DNA of 64,000 nucleotides. Source: Labilithrix luteola. Lineage in GTDB: Bacteria > Myxococcota_A > Polyangia > Polyangiales > Polyangiaceae. The position numbers were made by a program, and so were the translations under genes. The stretch lies in NCBI RefSeq assembly GCF_001263205.1, contig NZ_CP012333.1, positions 2,294,001-2,358,000 on the forward strand. The letters run 5' to 3'. Below are positions 44,499-52,929 of this stretch, piece after piece (position 1 is the stretch's first letter; each line of letters starts with the position of its first letter). Below the pieces are notes generated by a model. That model saw nothing but the letters and a program-made list of their open reading frames with translations. It made no database searches and was not told the DNA's origin.

Positions 44499-45610
44499 GG
44501 GCGCACCCGCGCGGTCGCGATGACGGAGAGGCCCGGGAGCAGCCGATCCTCGAAGCCCTTCACGCTTTGAGCGTCGAGGCGGATTTTCACGGGCACGCGC
44601 TGGACGATCTTGGTGAAGTTGCCGGTGGCGTTGTCGGGCGGAAGGAGCGAGAACCTGGCACCGGTCCCCGGTGAGAAGCTCTCGATCGTGCCCGTGAAGA
44701 CGTGCCCGTCCATGGCGTCGACGGAGATCTCGACGGTCTGCCCAGGGCGCATCTTCGTGAGCTGACTCTCCTTGAAGTTGGCGACGACCCAGACCTCGTC
44801 CTCGACCACGGCGAGGAGCGCTTGGCCGGGCTGAACGTGTTGGCCAACCTCGACGGACTTCTTGCCGACGCGACCGATCGTCGGCGCGGAGACGGTCGTG
44901 TAGGAGAGCTGAAGCTCCGCGTCACGGACGGCTGCTTCGGCGTGGACCTTCCTCGCCTCGGCGACCTTCAGATTCGCCTCCGCGGCGCGGAGCGCAGCGA
45001 TCGAGACGGCACGCGCCGAGGTCGCGCTCGCGGAGTTCGCACGGGCGACCTCCAACTTCGCGTTGGCGTCGTCGTACTCGATCTTGGGGATCGCGTCGTC
45101 GTGCAGGAGCTGACCCGCGCGGCCGATGTCGAGCGAAGCCTTGTCCTGCTCCGCGCGCGACCGCGCGATACCCGCCGAAGCGCGCTCGATCTCCCCGTGG
45201 CTCCGGACGATCTGAGCCTGGGCTTCGACGACGGCGGCCCCGGCCGAGGCGAGCTGGGTGCGCGCCGCATCGAGCCGCACCTCGAAGTCCCGGCGATCGA
45301 GTCGGACGAGGGGCTCGTCCGTGTTGGCCCGGCGATTGTCGTCGGTGAGCACCTCGACGACGGTGCCGCTGACGCGCGCGCTCACGGCGTGGACGCGTCC
45401 TTCCAGGTAGGCGTTGTCGGTCCGCTCGAAGCGCTCGGCCCAGCGTAGGTATCGTGTCGCCCCGACGCCCAGCGCCGTGACGATGGCGGCGGTTACCGCG
45501 ACACGCAGAAACGCCGTGCGAGGCAGTCGCTTCCGGGGTGAGCTCGGCGTGTCGCTCTGGGACGCGGAGTCTGGAGGATTTCCGACACTCGTGTTGTCAG
45601 TCGAGTTCAT
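44495..45610 (-). CDS. HlyD/EmrA-type membrane fusion protein
   Basis: A 371-residue periplasmic adaptor starting MNSTDNTSVGNPPD. One TM helix (VAVTAAIVTALGVGATRYL) precedes the biotinyl-lipoyl half (FERTDNAYLEGRVHAVSARVSG), a long coiled-coil hairpin rich in Ala/Glu/Arg, then SYTTVSAPTIGRVGKKSVEV and the beta-barrel VVANFKESQLTKMRPGQTVE. It pairs with the MFS exporter and would link it to an outer-membrane channel. It diverges from an AraC regulator that likely controls it. Confidence 0.92.
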   Translation of the reverse strand: MNSTDNTSVGNPPDSASQSDTPSSPRKRLPRTAFLRVAVTAAIVTALGVGATRYLRWAERFERTDNAYLEGRVHAVSARVSGTVVEVLTDDNRRANTDEPLVRLDRRDFEVRLDAARTQLASAGAAVVEAQAQIVRSHGEIERASAGIARSRAEQDKASLDIGRAGQLLHDDAIPKIEYDDANAKLEVARANSASATSARAVSIAALRAAEANLKVAEARKVHAEAAVRDAELQLSYTTVSAPTIGRVGKKSVEVGQHVQPGQALLAVVEDEVWVVANFKESQLTKMRPGQTVEISVDAMDGHVFTGTIESFSPGTGARFSLLPPDNATGNFTKIVQRVPVKIRLDAQSVKGFEDRLLPGLSVIATARVRP

Positions 45611-45655
45611 GAGTGATGCCAATCCGTTCGAGTTGTGAGCTCCCAATTTGAATTT

Positions 45656-45683
45656 TTGACGCTCGGCGCACCACCGATAAACT
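45656..45683 (+). promoter_or_regulatory. sigma-70-like promoter candidate for the AraC gene
   Basis: TTGACG, a 16-bp spacer and TAAACT lie 8 nt before the AraC start at 45692. The distance would give a nearly leaderless transcript. The 81-bp divergent intergenic region should also carry the promoter of the efflux genes and an AraC-type site, but I cannot define them. Confidence 0.35.
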
Positions 45684-45691
45684 GACAACAA

Positions 45692-46474
45692 ATGCCGAAA
45701 TCCAGCCATCGCCCCGATGACCGCACGCACCGATTCGAACTGACGCATGGTTGGCGGCTACCGGCGCACCAGCATCGGCGCGGGCATCTCGTCTACGCCG
45801 CGACCGGCGTCCTCTCCATCGTCAGTAGTGCGGGAAGCTGGATCGCTCCGAGAACACGCGTGGCGTGGACTCCGGCAGGCTTCTCCCACCACCACGAAGC
45901 GCACGGTCATACCGACATGCGCATCCTCTTTCTGGATGACGCCACGGCGAAGCGGCTGCCGAAGCACCCCGCCGTGCTTGCCGTCTCGCCGCTCGTGCGC
46001 GAGGTCCTTCTCGTCCTGACGGACGACGCCGGCTCGCGCGGAGCCCAGCGCAGCAGAGTCGCTCAGCATCGACTCGCGGAGGTCGTCGTGGACGAGCTCC
46101 GCTTGGCGCCCGACCAGCCGCTGCATCTTCCAGAGCCGCGTGATGCACGCCTTCGCGCGCTGACGGCGCTGCTGCACAAGGACCCGTCGCTGAACGAGAC
46201 GTTAGCCCGGTTGGGAAAGCGCATCGGTGCGAGCGAGCGGACGTTGACCCGGCTCTTTCACGACGAGGTCGGGATGAACTTCCGGCAGTGGCGCGCCCAG
46301 TTGCGGCTGCACCACGCGCTCAAGCTGCTCGCGGACGGGAGCTCCGTCACCGATACAGCGCTCGCCTGCGGGTGGAGCAACCCGACCAGCTTCATTGAAA
46401 CCTTCACGTCGCTGCTCGGCGAGACGCCGGGGCGCTTCCGCTCACAACTGGCCGCGGCCGAGCGAGCGAAGTAG
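45692..46474 (+). CDS. AraC-family transcriptional regulator
   Basis: A 260-residue regulator. The N-terminal cupin-like sensor (THGWRLPAHQHRRGHLVYAA, WTPAGFSHHHEAHGHTDMRI) has several His residues. The C-terminal double helix-turn-helix includes LARLGKRIGASERTLTRLFH and VTDTALACGWSNPTSFIETF, ending with the typical PGRFR. Divergent from the EmrAB-like genes, 81 bp apart, it probably senses an exported compound and controls that operon. Confidence 0.92.
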   Translation: MPKSSHRPDDRTHRFELTHGWRLPAHQHRRGHLVYAATGVLSIVSSAGSWIAPRTRVAWTPAGFSHHHEAHGHTDMRILFLDDATAKRLPKHPAVLAVSPLVREVLLVLTDDAGSRGAQRSRVAQHRLAEVVVDELRLAPDQPLHLPEPRDARLRALTALLHKDPSLNETLARLGKRIGASERTLTRLFHDEVGMNFRQWRAQLRLHHALKLLADGSSVTDTALACGWSNPTSFIETFTSLLGETPGRFRSQLAAAERAK

Positions 46475-46745
46475 GTGCACGAGGAAGGTTCGCATTCAGT
46501 AGATCCGGTTTTGCCTCCCCGAATTCAAGTCGCGGCGCACGCGGGTAGAGCGTCGTGATGAAGTTCACGCGGACGTGAGTGCCTGCGAAGAGACTCCCGT
46601 TTCTCCCGAGAGGCTCATCGCACTGCGAGCCTGCGGCCCCAGCATCCGCTGCGCATCTTTGGCTCGAACGCGTCGCTGGCCGTCGCACCGTCCACGTCGG
46701 CTGCCGCCGTAGTCGCTGAGGGCAGACGAGCCGTCGGCGCGCAAC

Positions 46746-47171
46746 TCACGGCTCGGGATTGTCGTACGCGCGCCGGCACTCCTCGACGCGGGCCAGGTTG
46801 TCCCTAATCCAAAAGTTTATGCCTTCGAGGGCACGCAGAACGCCGGCCCCCATCTCGGTAAGCTCATATTCGACTCGCGGCGGCACGTCGGGAAAATAGT
46901 GGCGCACGACGAATCCGTCGCGCTGCAGATTCCGCAACGTACGCGTCAGCATGCGTTGGGTGATCCCCACGAGCTCGCTCCTAAGCGCCGAAAACCGCAG
47001 CCGACGTCCACTCGCGACCGAGAGACGCCAGATGACCAGAACGGTCCATTTGTCGCCAAGCCGCGCGCAGATCCCGTTCGACGGATCGGGCCTGAAGTTC
47101 AGAACGCCCTTCGTCCCTCCAGCGCAGCTGTCATGGATCGATTTTTCCATACGTATCACCGTTGTGCCCAA
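46746..47171 (-). CDS. HxlR-family regulator
   Basis: A 141-residue winged-helix regulator (134 residues if ATG 47150, MEKSIHDSC, is used). Motifs: CARLGDKWTVLVIWRL, FSALRSELVGITQRMLTRTL, LQRDGFVVRHYFPDVPPRVE and YELTEMGAGVLRALEGIN. An early Cys (HDSC) could be redox-sensitive as in many HxlR proteins. It is divergent from the NmrA-like gene, a frequent pairing in which HxlR represses the reductase. Confidence 0.9.
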   Translation of the reverse strand: MGTTVIRMEKSIHDSCAGGTKGVLNFRPDPSNGICARLGDKWTVLVIWRLSVASGRRLRFSALRSELVGITQRMLTRTLRNLQRDGFVVRHYFPDVPPRVEYELTEMGAGVLRALEGINFWIRDNLARVEECRRAYDNPEP

Positions 47172-47260
47172 GGCTCGAAAATGTGCCGTCTTCCAGCAGC
47201 TTCCAGGAGCCTATACCCATACCGGGGTCCCATGATCCTGTCTCGATGCGAAGGTGAACA

Positions 47261-48124
47261 ATGAGTACTCGCGAGCGTAACGCTGCGACGCGAACGTCGG
47301 CCGTAGCCGGCCACACGAACCAATCAGCACGGCCACTGGAAAGCGTTTCCGGAGACCATGTGAGCAATGCACAACGGACGATCCTGGTCTTCGGTGCTAC
47401 CGGGCGACAGGGAGGATCCGTCACCAGAGCCCTCCTGCGGGCAAGGTGGAAAGTCCGCGCGCTCGTACTCGACCCCGCAGCGGCAGAGTCGATCGCGCTT
47501 CGCGATGCGGGCGTCGAGCTCGTCCAAGGATCGCTTGCTGACACCGACGTGATCCGCGCCGCGATGAAGGACGTTCACGGTGTCTTCAGCGTATTGCCAG
47601 GTGACTTGGCCGAGGCGGACGAAGTGCGTTTCGGGTGTGCGATCGCCGATCTGGCGGTCGAGAGCGGCGTCGCGCATCTCGTCTATTCCTCGGGCGCCAG
47701 CGTCGGAGAGAAGCTAACGGGTGTGGCGCGTTTCGACGCCAAGCCTCGCATCGAGGCGCATGTTCGCGCCCTGCCGATCACCGCGACGATCGTCAGGCCC
47801 ATGATCTTCATGGAGATGCTTGTGAGACCCATGTACGGACTCGACGAGGATCGGTACACCTTTTTCCTGAGGCCGGACCAATCGATGCAGCTCATCGCGG
47901 TGGAGGACATCGGAAAGTTCGTGGCCGCGCTCTTCGCCGACAGGGAGCGGTTTGGCGGGGAGACATTGAAGATCGCCAGCGACACGGTGACGGGCCGCGA
48001 CCTGGAGGCCTTCTTCTCCGAAGCTGCGGGCCGTCCGATCGCGTACACGCGCTTTCCGGAGGAGGTCCTCGCGGGCAATCCCGATCTCGGGCAGATGGCC
48101 GCGAGCTTGGAGGACGGCCCCTAG
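47261..48124 (+). CDS. NmrA-like NAD(P)-binding protein, 3' frameshift
   Basis: A 287-residue atypical SDR of the NmrA/HSCARG type. NAD(P) motif: TILVFGATGRQGGSVTRALL. Other elements: GVFSVLPGDLAEADEVRFGC, VAHLVYSSGASVGEKLTGVA, MQLIAVEDIGKFVAALFADR. ATG 47261 has GAAGGTG upstream; GTG 47360 is an alternative nearer the fold. The stop at 48122 comes from a missing base in the CCCC at 48118; with one more C the protein continues as LAKHVDLDAMRAINPEIVSF and ends at 48264, as in full-length homologues. It is divergent from HxlR. Confidence 0.85.
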   Translation: MSTRERNAATRTSAVAGHTNQSARPLESVSGDHVSNAQRTILVFGATGRQGGSVTRALLRARWKVRALVLDPAAAESIALRDAGVELVQGSLADTDVIRAAMKDVHGVFSVLPGDLAEADEVRFGCAIADLAVESGVAHLVYSSGASVGEKLTGVARFDAKPRIEAHVRALPITATIVRPMIFMEMLVRPMYGLDEDRYTFFLRPDQSMQLIAVEDIGKFVAALFADRERFGGETLKIASDTVTGRDLEAFFSEAAGRPIAYTRFPEEVLAGNPDLGQMAASLEDGP

Positions 48125-48264
48125 CAAAACACGTCGATTTGGACGCGATGCGTGCGATCAATCCGGAGATCGTCTCGTTCCGATCCTGGCTTGCCGGGAG
48201 TGGACGCAAGGCGTTCGACGAGGCCCTCGGGGCGGGTGGCGCACGGAATCGTACCAGGACATGA

Positions 48265-48606
48265 GCCTGGATTCCCGGGGGATCCAAGCAGCGTGTGACC
48301 GCGGATCGACCGGCCCCGCGCGTTTGACGCGCGTAACATCCGGCGTGGTGCCGACGATCTGCACGAATGCCGGTTTAGCTGGCTCTGATGCTCCGTCACG
48401 CACCGGCGCTGGTGAGCGCGAAACCTCCTCCGAGGGAAGCCCGAGCCCCCGGCCGATGGCCTCGGCGATGGCGGGAAACGCGAGATCACGATGCTCCGAA
48501 ACGAGCGTTCACGATGGCCGGAATACCCGTCGAACTGTGATGTTCACTGTCGTGGAGACGCGCCTATCGACTCTCGAGTACGTCGTCGCGCGCGCCTTCG
48601 ACTCAC
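48265..48606. other. gap without a recognisable gene
   Basis: Nothing with plausible codon pattern or motif is seen between the true end of the NmrA-like frame and the coding-like segment at 48607. Confidence 0.3.
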
Positions 48607-48805
48607 TCAGCGCTCGGTGTCGTTCCAAAGCACGGCATCGTTCCACGTCGACGCGAGAAACCAAGGCGCGCGCCCGGGATCTAGCCCGCACTCGCCATCG
48701 GCGAGGAGCACCAGCTTCGCGCCCTGTGGGCCCACGAGGAGCGCAGACGTGTCGCTATCATCTACGACGCCGAGATCGAAGTCGCGAACTCGTGGATAAT
48801 CACTC
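48607..48805 (-). CDS. coding-like reading frame without its own start
   Basis: The minus strand reads RVRDFDLGVVDDSDTSALLV, GPQGAKLVLLADGECGLDPG and APWFLASTWNDAVLWNDTER before a stop at 48607, with the host's GC3 pattern. No start codon with a ribosome site precedes it. Removing one C from CCCC at 48805-48808 would make it the C-terminal part of the upstream 48800-49195 gene; otherwise it is a fragment of another gene. Family unknown. Confidence 0.45.
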
Positions 48806-49195
48806 GGGGTCGAGAGCCACTTCGAGCTCCACGGTCCTCACGCTCTTGCACTCATCGTCGTCATTGAGCTCGACAACGACGTTACGCACGGCGTCGACGT
48901 ACCCACTCTTATGGATCGAGACGATGTACCGACCTTCGGACAAACCTTGAGAGACGCAATTGAACGTGAAAATCGGTTCGTTCGTCGTCTTGTCCGCACG
49001 CGTTGCCGTGACCTCGGCATCGCAGATCGCCGCCCCACTCTGCGCGTCCTTGACACGAAGAATGAGCCCCGGAGTGGCGCTAAAGGCGCAGCGGCGGGTC
49101 GCACATCCCTGAAGCGGGACCGGGCCCATTGAAGCGACGAGTGCTGTGACCATCGCGGTCGTGGTGCAAGCCCCAACCATTCGCCCCATCTTCAT
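48800..49195 (-). CDS. small carboxypeptidase-regulatory-like exported protein
   Basis: A 131-residue protein starting MKMGRMVGACTTTAM, with a signal-like N-terminus and a lipobox-like LQGC near residue 31. The rest (GLILRVKDAQSGAAICDAEV, TATRADK, EGRYIVSIHKSGYVDAVRNV, VELEVALDPE) is the Ig-like fold of carboxypeptidase regulatory or PEGA-type domains. It is often found as a surface or periplasmic domain, and its function alone is unknown. It may be longer at the 3' end (see 48607-48805). Confidence 0.6.
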   Translation of the reverse strand: MKMGRMVGACTTTAMVTALVASMGPVPLQGCATRRCAFSATPGLILRVKDAQSGAAICDAEVTATRADKTTNEPIFTFNCVSQGLSEGRYIVSIHKSGYVDAVRNVVVELNDDDECKSVRTVELEVALDPE

Positions 49196-49684
49196 ACTTT
49201 ACGACCCGTTCCCCATTAATATCGAATCGCGCACACTTCACGTGAGTTCTATTCAAACGTCTGCGGCGTCACCAGCGCACCGCCTTCCCCGCCGGCCAAG
49301 AGAACGGCCGTCGAGGCACTCACGACTTCGGCGGCTGCACACCAAGTGCGATGGTCTATTTTTGATCGCTCGCCGAGACCGCGATCGACGCTCATGACGC
49401 ACCGCGCTCTTCGATTGCTCTCGTGCACCGCCGACCTTTGTCGTTCGGCTACGAAAATCGGGTCACGACATTCGACCAATCGTGCACCGGCAACCTTCGG
49501 TCAGGTCCAACGACCGGCGATCTCGTCTGCCAGGGCGGCGCCGTCTATGGCCAAATCGGTGACGGCACGACGGCACGGCGTGGAGCACGTCGCCCCTCGT
49601 CATTCGCTGACCGGCGAGCGACGTTCATGTCGCCGTCGGACGTCGCCGCACATCACCGGCTTTTTGCCGTAGTCCTCCGCGAAT
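49196..49684. other. gap with an orphan RCC1-like segment
   Basis: On the plus strand about 49510-49580 reads DLVCQGGAVYGQIGDGTTAR, which resembles one RCC1 blade, but the surrounding frame has no start or further blades. It may be a relic of another module. No other feature is seen. Confidence 0.3.
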
Positions 49685-49718
49685 CCAGCCCCGCGAGCGG
49701 CGATGAATCGCGCGCTGG
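49685..49718 (-). terminator. candidate hairpin after module D
   Basis: CCAGCCCCGCG and CGCGCGCTGG form an imperfect stem around a 12-13-nt loop, 8 nt beyond the stop of the module D IgGFc-type gene. There is no U tract, as for the A2 hairpin. Confidence 0.35.
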
Positions 49719-49726
49719 CGTTCGAC

Positions 49727-51529
49727 TCAGTTCGGGAGGCGCGGGGGGATCGTGGTGAGGGCGCGGAGTCCGGCGCCGCCCGCGTATCCGTAACTCGCGG
49801 CGTCGTCCATGCCCCACACGTAGACCGCGAACGGCCCGTCGCTCGTGAGCTCGTGACGGCCATAGCCACACGAGCCGCTCCCGAACGCGACGGGCGCATG
49901 ATCTTTCGTGATGCGTAGCCAGGTGTACTCGTATTCGCCGCTCGTGCCGACCGGATGGAAGTCGCCGAGCTCGCCGGCGCACGAAAGTGTCACGGGGTGG
50001 AACGTGCCGGCATTCGCGCGACGGACGACCGTGAAGCTCGTTTCGGCGAACGAGTGATCGGCGAAAAGCACGTAGTGATCGAGGAACTGGTCCGAGGGCA
50101 CGAGGTTCACGAAGTCGGGATCGCCGAGGTTTCGACCGAGCTTGATCGAGCTGTAGATCTCGCCCGTCATGTATTCGGCGGCGTAGAAGGGATGCTCGGA
50201 ATCCTGGCTACGGACCGAGACGATCTCGGTGCTCGTGAAGTCTGCGACCTGGCCGGCTGCGAGTCTTGTCGGGGCGCCGGTCGGCGGCGCGGGATCGTAC
50301 GTGAGCTCGGTTCCGTCGACGGCACCGACCAGCCGCCACGGCACGTTCTCGTGCGTGAGGTCGTCGACCTTGTCGCCGAAGCCGCGACGGGAGCGGTACG
50401 GGACGAGCGCATACGCGTGTCCCCATTGCGCGACCGGCGCGATCTGTTGACTGAGGATGTCACACCAGCCCGTGCCGATCTCCGGCACGTTGGTGCAGCG
50501 ACTGCCGCCGAAGAGGCCGATGGGTTTGCTCGTCTCGATGGCGCTTCCCGTGAGCTCCTCGTACTGCGTGAGCTGCAGGACTTCGCCCTTCTTGAGCGTC
50601 CAGCTCTGCACGAAGCCGCGCGCTGCCGGCACGACGTCGAGTCCGCCCATGACGTCGACCAAGGGCTGCATCCGAACGAGGGTGTCGTCGTCCGCGGCGA
50701 CGAATTGCGTGAACGAGAGCGTCGTCTTGCCGATCGGCGCGCGCGCGTTGACGGCGAGGTACGACGTCGTCCACGACGACTCGGGCAAGAGCAGGGTCGC
50801 GGACGGAAACGCCGCTCGCGCACCACCGTACGGATACATCGCGTACGCGCTGATCGGCATGTCGGTACGAACATGGAACGCGGCGAATCGGCTCGTGCCG
50901 TGGACGACCGGATCCGTCGTCACGAGCGGCGTCACATCGGCAGGGCATGGCGAGAGCGCGTCCGCTTGGCCAGCGAGGAAGACGACCGCGACGCCACCGG
51001 GAGGAATCGGACCGTCGAGTCGCGTGTGTCGAACCTTCCCGTCCATGTCGGTCGTCACCGTGTAGAGCGACTTCGACGCGTCGAGCGCGGTGGCGCCGTA
51101 CTCGACGCTGACGTTGGCAGCGACGTCCCACGTGTTCGAGAGAAGCGCCGCGAAGCAGGAGCCCGCGCTGTTCTCGATGACGTCGTCCGGCGGAACCGCC
51201 CAGAACCCGCACCCGGTCGAGCCCTTCGAGATCGACGCGGCTTCGCACGCCGAGACGCATCGTCCTTCGCCGCAACCGAGGCCGCGGTCGCACGTCTCGA
51301 CGAGTTCGCCGGTGCAGCCGCTCCGCACGGACTTGAGATCGCGAGAGCATCGTGTCGTCGTGCAGCCTGCGTCGGTCGCGACGCCCGCCGATGCGTCGGA
51401 GTCGAAGGACGGCCCTCGGAGCTCGAAGCCGTCCGGAGCCGTCGAACAGCCCGCGAATCCACAGAGGAGACTGAACGAAGCCGCGATGGCGATGCCGACG
51501 TCGCGTCGACGAAATGGTTGAGTGTTCAT
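49727..51529 (-). CDS. IgGFc-binding-type lipoprotein, module D gene 8
   Basis: A 600-residue lipoprotein starting MNTQPFRRRDVGIA, with a lipobox ending FAGC. The N-terminal Cys element is diverged (CSRDLKSVRSGCTGELVETC, CGEGRCVSAC) but in the same place as in A2 and B. IgGFc-type body: MYPYGGARAAFPSATLLLPE, DDTLVRMQPL, KKGEVLQLTQYEELTGSAI, SKPIGLFGGSRC, APVAQWGHAYALVPYRSR and GDPDFVNLVPSDQF, ending ASYGYAGGAGLRALT. It starts 12 nt after the RCC1 stop. Confidence 0.84.
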   Translation of the reverse strand: MNTQPFRRRDVGIAIAASFSLLCGFAGCSTAPDGFELRGPSFDSDASAGVATDAGCTTTRCSRDLKSVRSGCTGELVETCDRGLGCGEGRCVSACEAASISKGSTGCGFWAVPPDDVIENSAGSCFAALLSNTWDVAANVSVEYGATALDASKSLYTVTTDMDGKVRHTRLDGPIPPGGVAVVFLAGQADALSPCPADVTPLVTTDPVVHGTSRFAAFHVRTDMPISAYAMYPYGGARAAFPSATLLLPESSWTTSYLAVNARAPIGKTTLSFTQFVAADDDTLVRMQPLVDVMGGLDVVPAARGFVQSWTLKKGEVLQLTQYEELTGSAIETSKPIGLFGGSRCTNVPEIGTGWCDILSQQIAPVAQWGHAYALVPYRSRRGFGDKVDDLTHENVPWRLVGAVDGTELTYDPAPPTGAPTRLAAGQVADFTSTEIVSVRSQDSEHPFYAAEYMTGEIYSSIKLGRNLGDPDFVNLVPSDQFLDHYVLFADHSFAETSFTVVRRANAGTFHPVTLSCAGELGDFHPVGTSGEYEYTWLRITKDHAPVAFGSGSCGYGRHELTSDGPFAVYVWGMDDAASYGYAGGAGLRALTTIPPRLPN

Positions 51530-51541
51530 CCGCGGTCGTCC

Positions 51542-52929
51542 TCAGGGTTGAAGAGGGATGGAAACCGGTGTCGGGTGCGCGTCGCCGTCACTGGTTCCGG
51601 CGCCGAGCTGTCCCCACGCGTTGCTCCCCCAGCACGCGACTTCGCCCGTCTTGAGGAGCGCGCAGACGGCCACGGTCCCGACCGATACCTGCGTGACGTA
51701 GCCCGTGACTCCGACCGCGGGTGTGAAAGCTCCGACCATCTCCACCGTAGTGCCTCCGTCCGGTGCACCGAGGCCGAGTTGACCTTGGAAGTTCATGCCC
51801 GTGCACTGAACCGTGCCGTCGGTGAGGCGGACGCAAGTGACGCTCTCGGCCACGGAGATCTGTTGCGGGAGTGCACCGTCTCGACCGTGGAGCGTGATGC
51901 GTCCGGGGAGCATCGCTCCGCCTCCTCCGAGGGCGCCGTAGTAGCCGCTTCCCCAGCAATGGAGACTTCCCGCACGCGTCACGACGCACGCGCGCTCGGC
52001 CCGACGAACGAAGTGACGTCGCTCAGCGTCGGGATCGGATACGGCGTTGGAGTCGGTGCCGAGAGCGAGGTCGGTCGCCCGAGGATCGTGTTCTGTCCGC
52101 CTTGACCCCACGACCAGAGATGCCCATCGGTCGTGAGCGCGATCGACGACGACGTGCCGACGACGTCGCGGAGGTTCGCGACGACGCCCGGTCCTCCGAT
52201 GGATCCGCCGTCGAGCGCGCGAGCGAGCTCGGCGAAATCGTTCGAACCCCAACACGAGATCTTTCCGCTCTCGAGCGTGGCGCACACGAATCTACCCCGC
52301 ACGCCGACGTCGACGCTTCGGGCCGGCTCTTCGAGGGCGACGCGCGTAGGCGTTGGATGCGCGTCGTTGTCGACGGTGGGAGGGTCGACGGTGAGTCCGA
52401 GTTGACCCTGGCCGTTGCTGCCCCAGCACATGACGTCGCCGTTGGAGCGGCGTGCGCACGATGTACTTCCGCGCGCCGAGATTTGCGTGACGTTCGACAC
52501 GCCGACGACGCGTGAAGGCAGGAAGGACGTCGTGCCGTCCGGCCCTTCATCGGTCGTGCCGCGACCGAGTTCGCCCACCGCCTCCATGCCCCAGCACTGG
52601 ACGGTTCCGTCGCTGATGAGCGCGCACGTGTGGTTGACCGCCACCGCGATCTGCGTCGCGCAAGGCGAGACGCTGCACTGCACGGGCTCGAGTCCGCCGT
52701 CGACGAGAGCCGTGACATCGACGCCGGCGTCGGTCACGGCGTCGTCCGTGTTCGCGTCCACGGTGGTGTTCGGAACGTCGGAGCTCGCATCGCTCGCGTC
52801 ACTCGCATTGGGCACGTTCGCGTCGTCGATCTCGGCGGGCGACTCGTTCGCTGCGCACGCCGCGAGCCAGGCCGACGCGAGGCCGACACCGACGGCAGTG
52901 AGCCCGAAGAAGCGCATCGGGATCCTCAT
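51542..52929 (-). pseudogene. RCC1-repeat lipoprotein with one frameshift, module D gene 7
   Basis: ATG 52929 (MRIPMRFFGLTAVG, ATGA overlap with propeller 2) starts a lipoprotein with a lipobox ending LAAC. Blades: CALISDGTVQCWGMEAVGEL, NGDVMCWGSNGQGQLGLT, ESGKISCWGSNDFAELARAL, DGHLWSWGQGGQNTILG. At 51990 the frame stops (SFVGPSARAS) but continues in the next frame as RACVVTRAGSLHCWGSGYYG, ending at 51542 with GEVACWGSNAWGQLGAG. One additional G or C near 51996 restores about 461 residues. Functional if the base is a sequencing error. Confidence 0.82.

Noticed and set aside
46475..46745. A minus-strand frame (46404-46688) between the AraC and HxlR genes
   Set aside because: It overlaps the AraC 3' end, has no start signal or motif, and reads like a shadow frame.
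49955..52105. A 716-codon plus-strand frame
   Set aside because: It is the antisense of the IgGFc-type and RCC1 genes of module D; composition and lack of motifs show it is a shadow.
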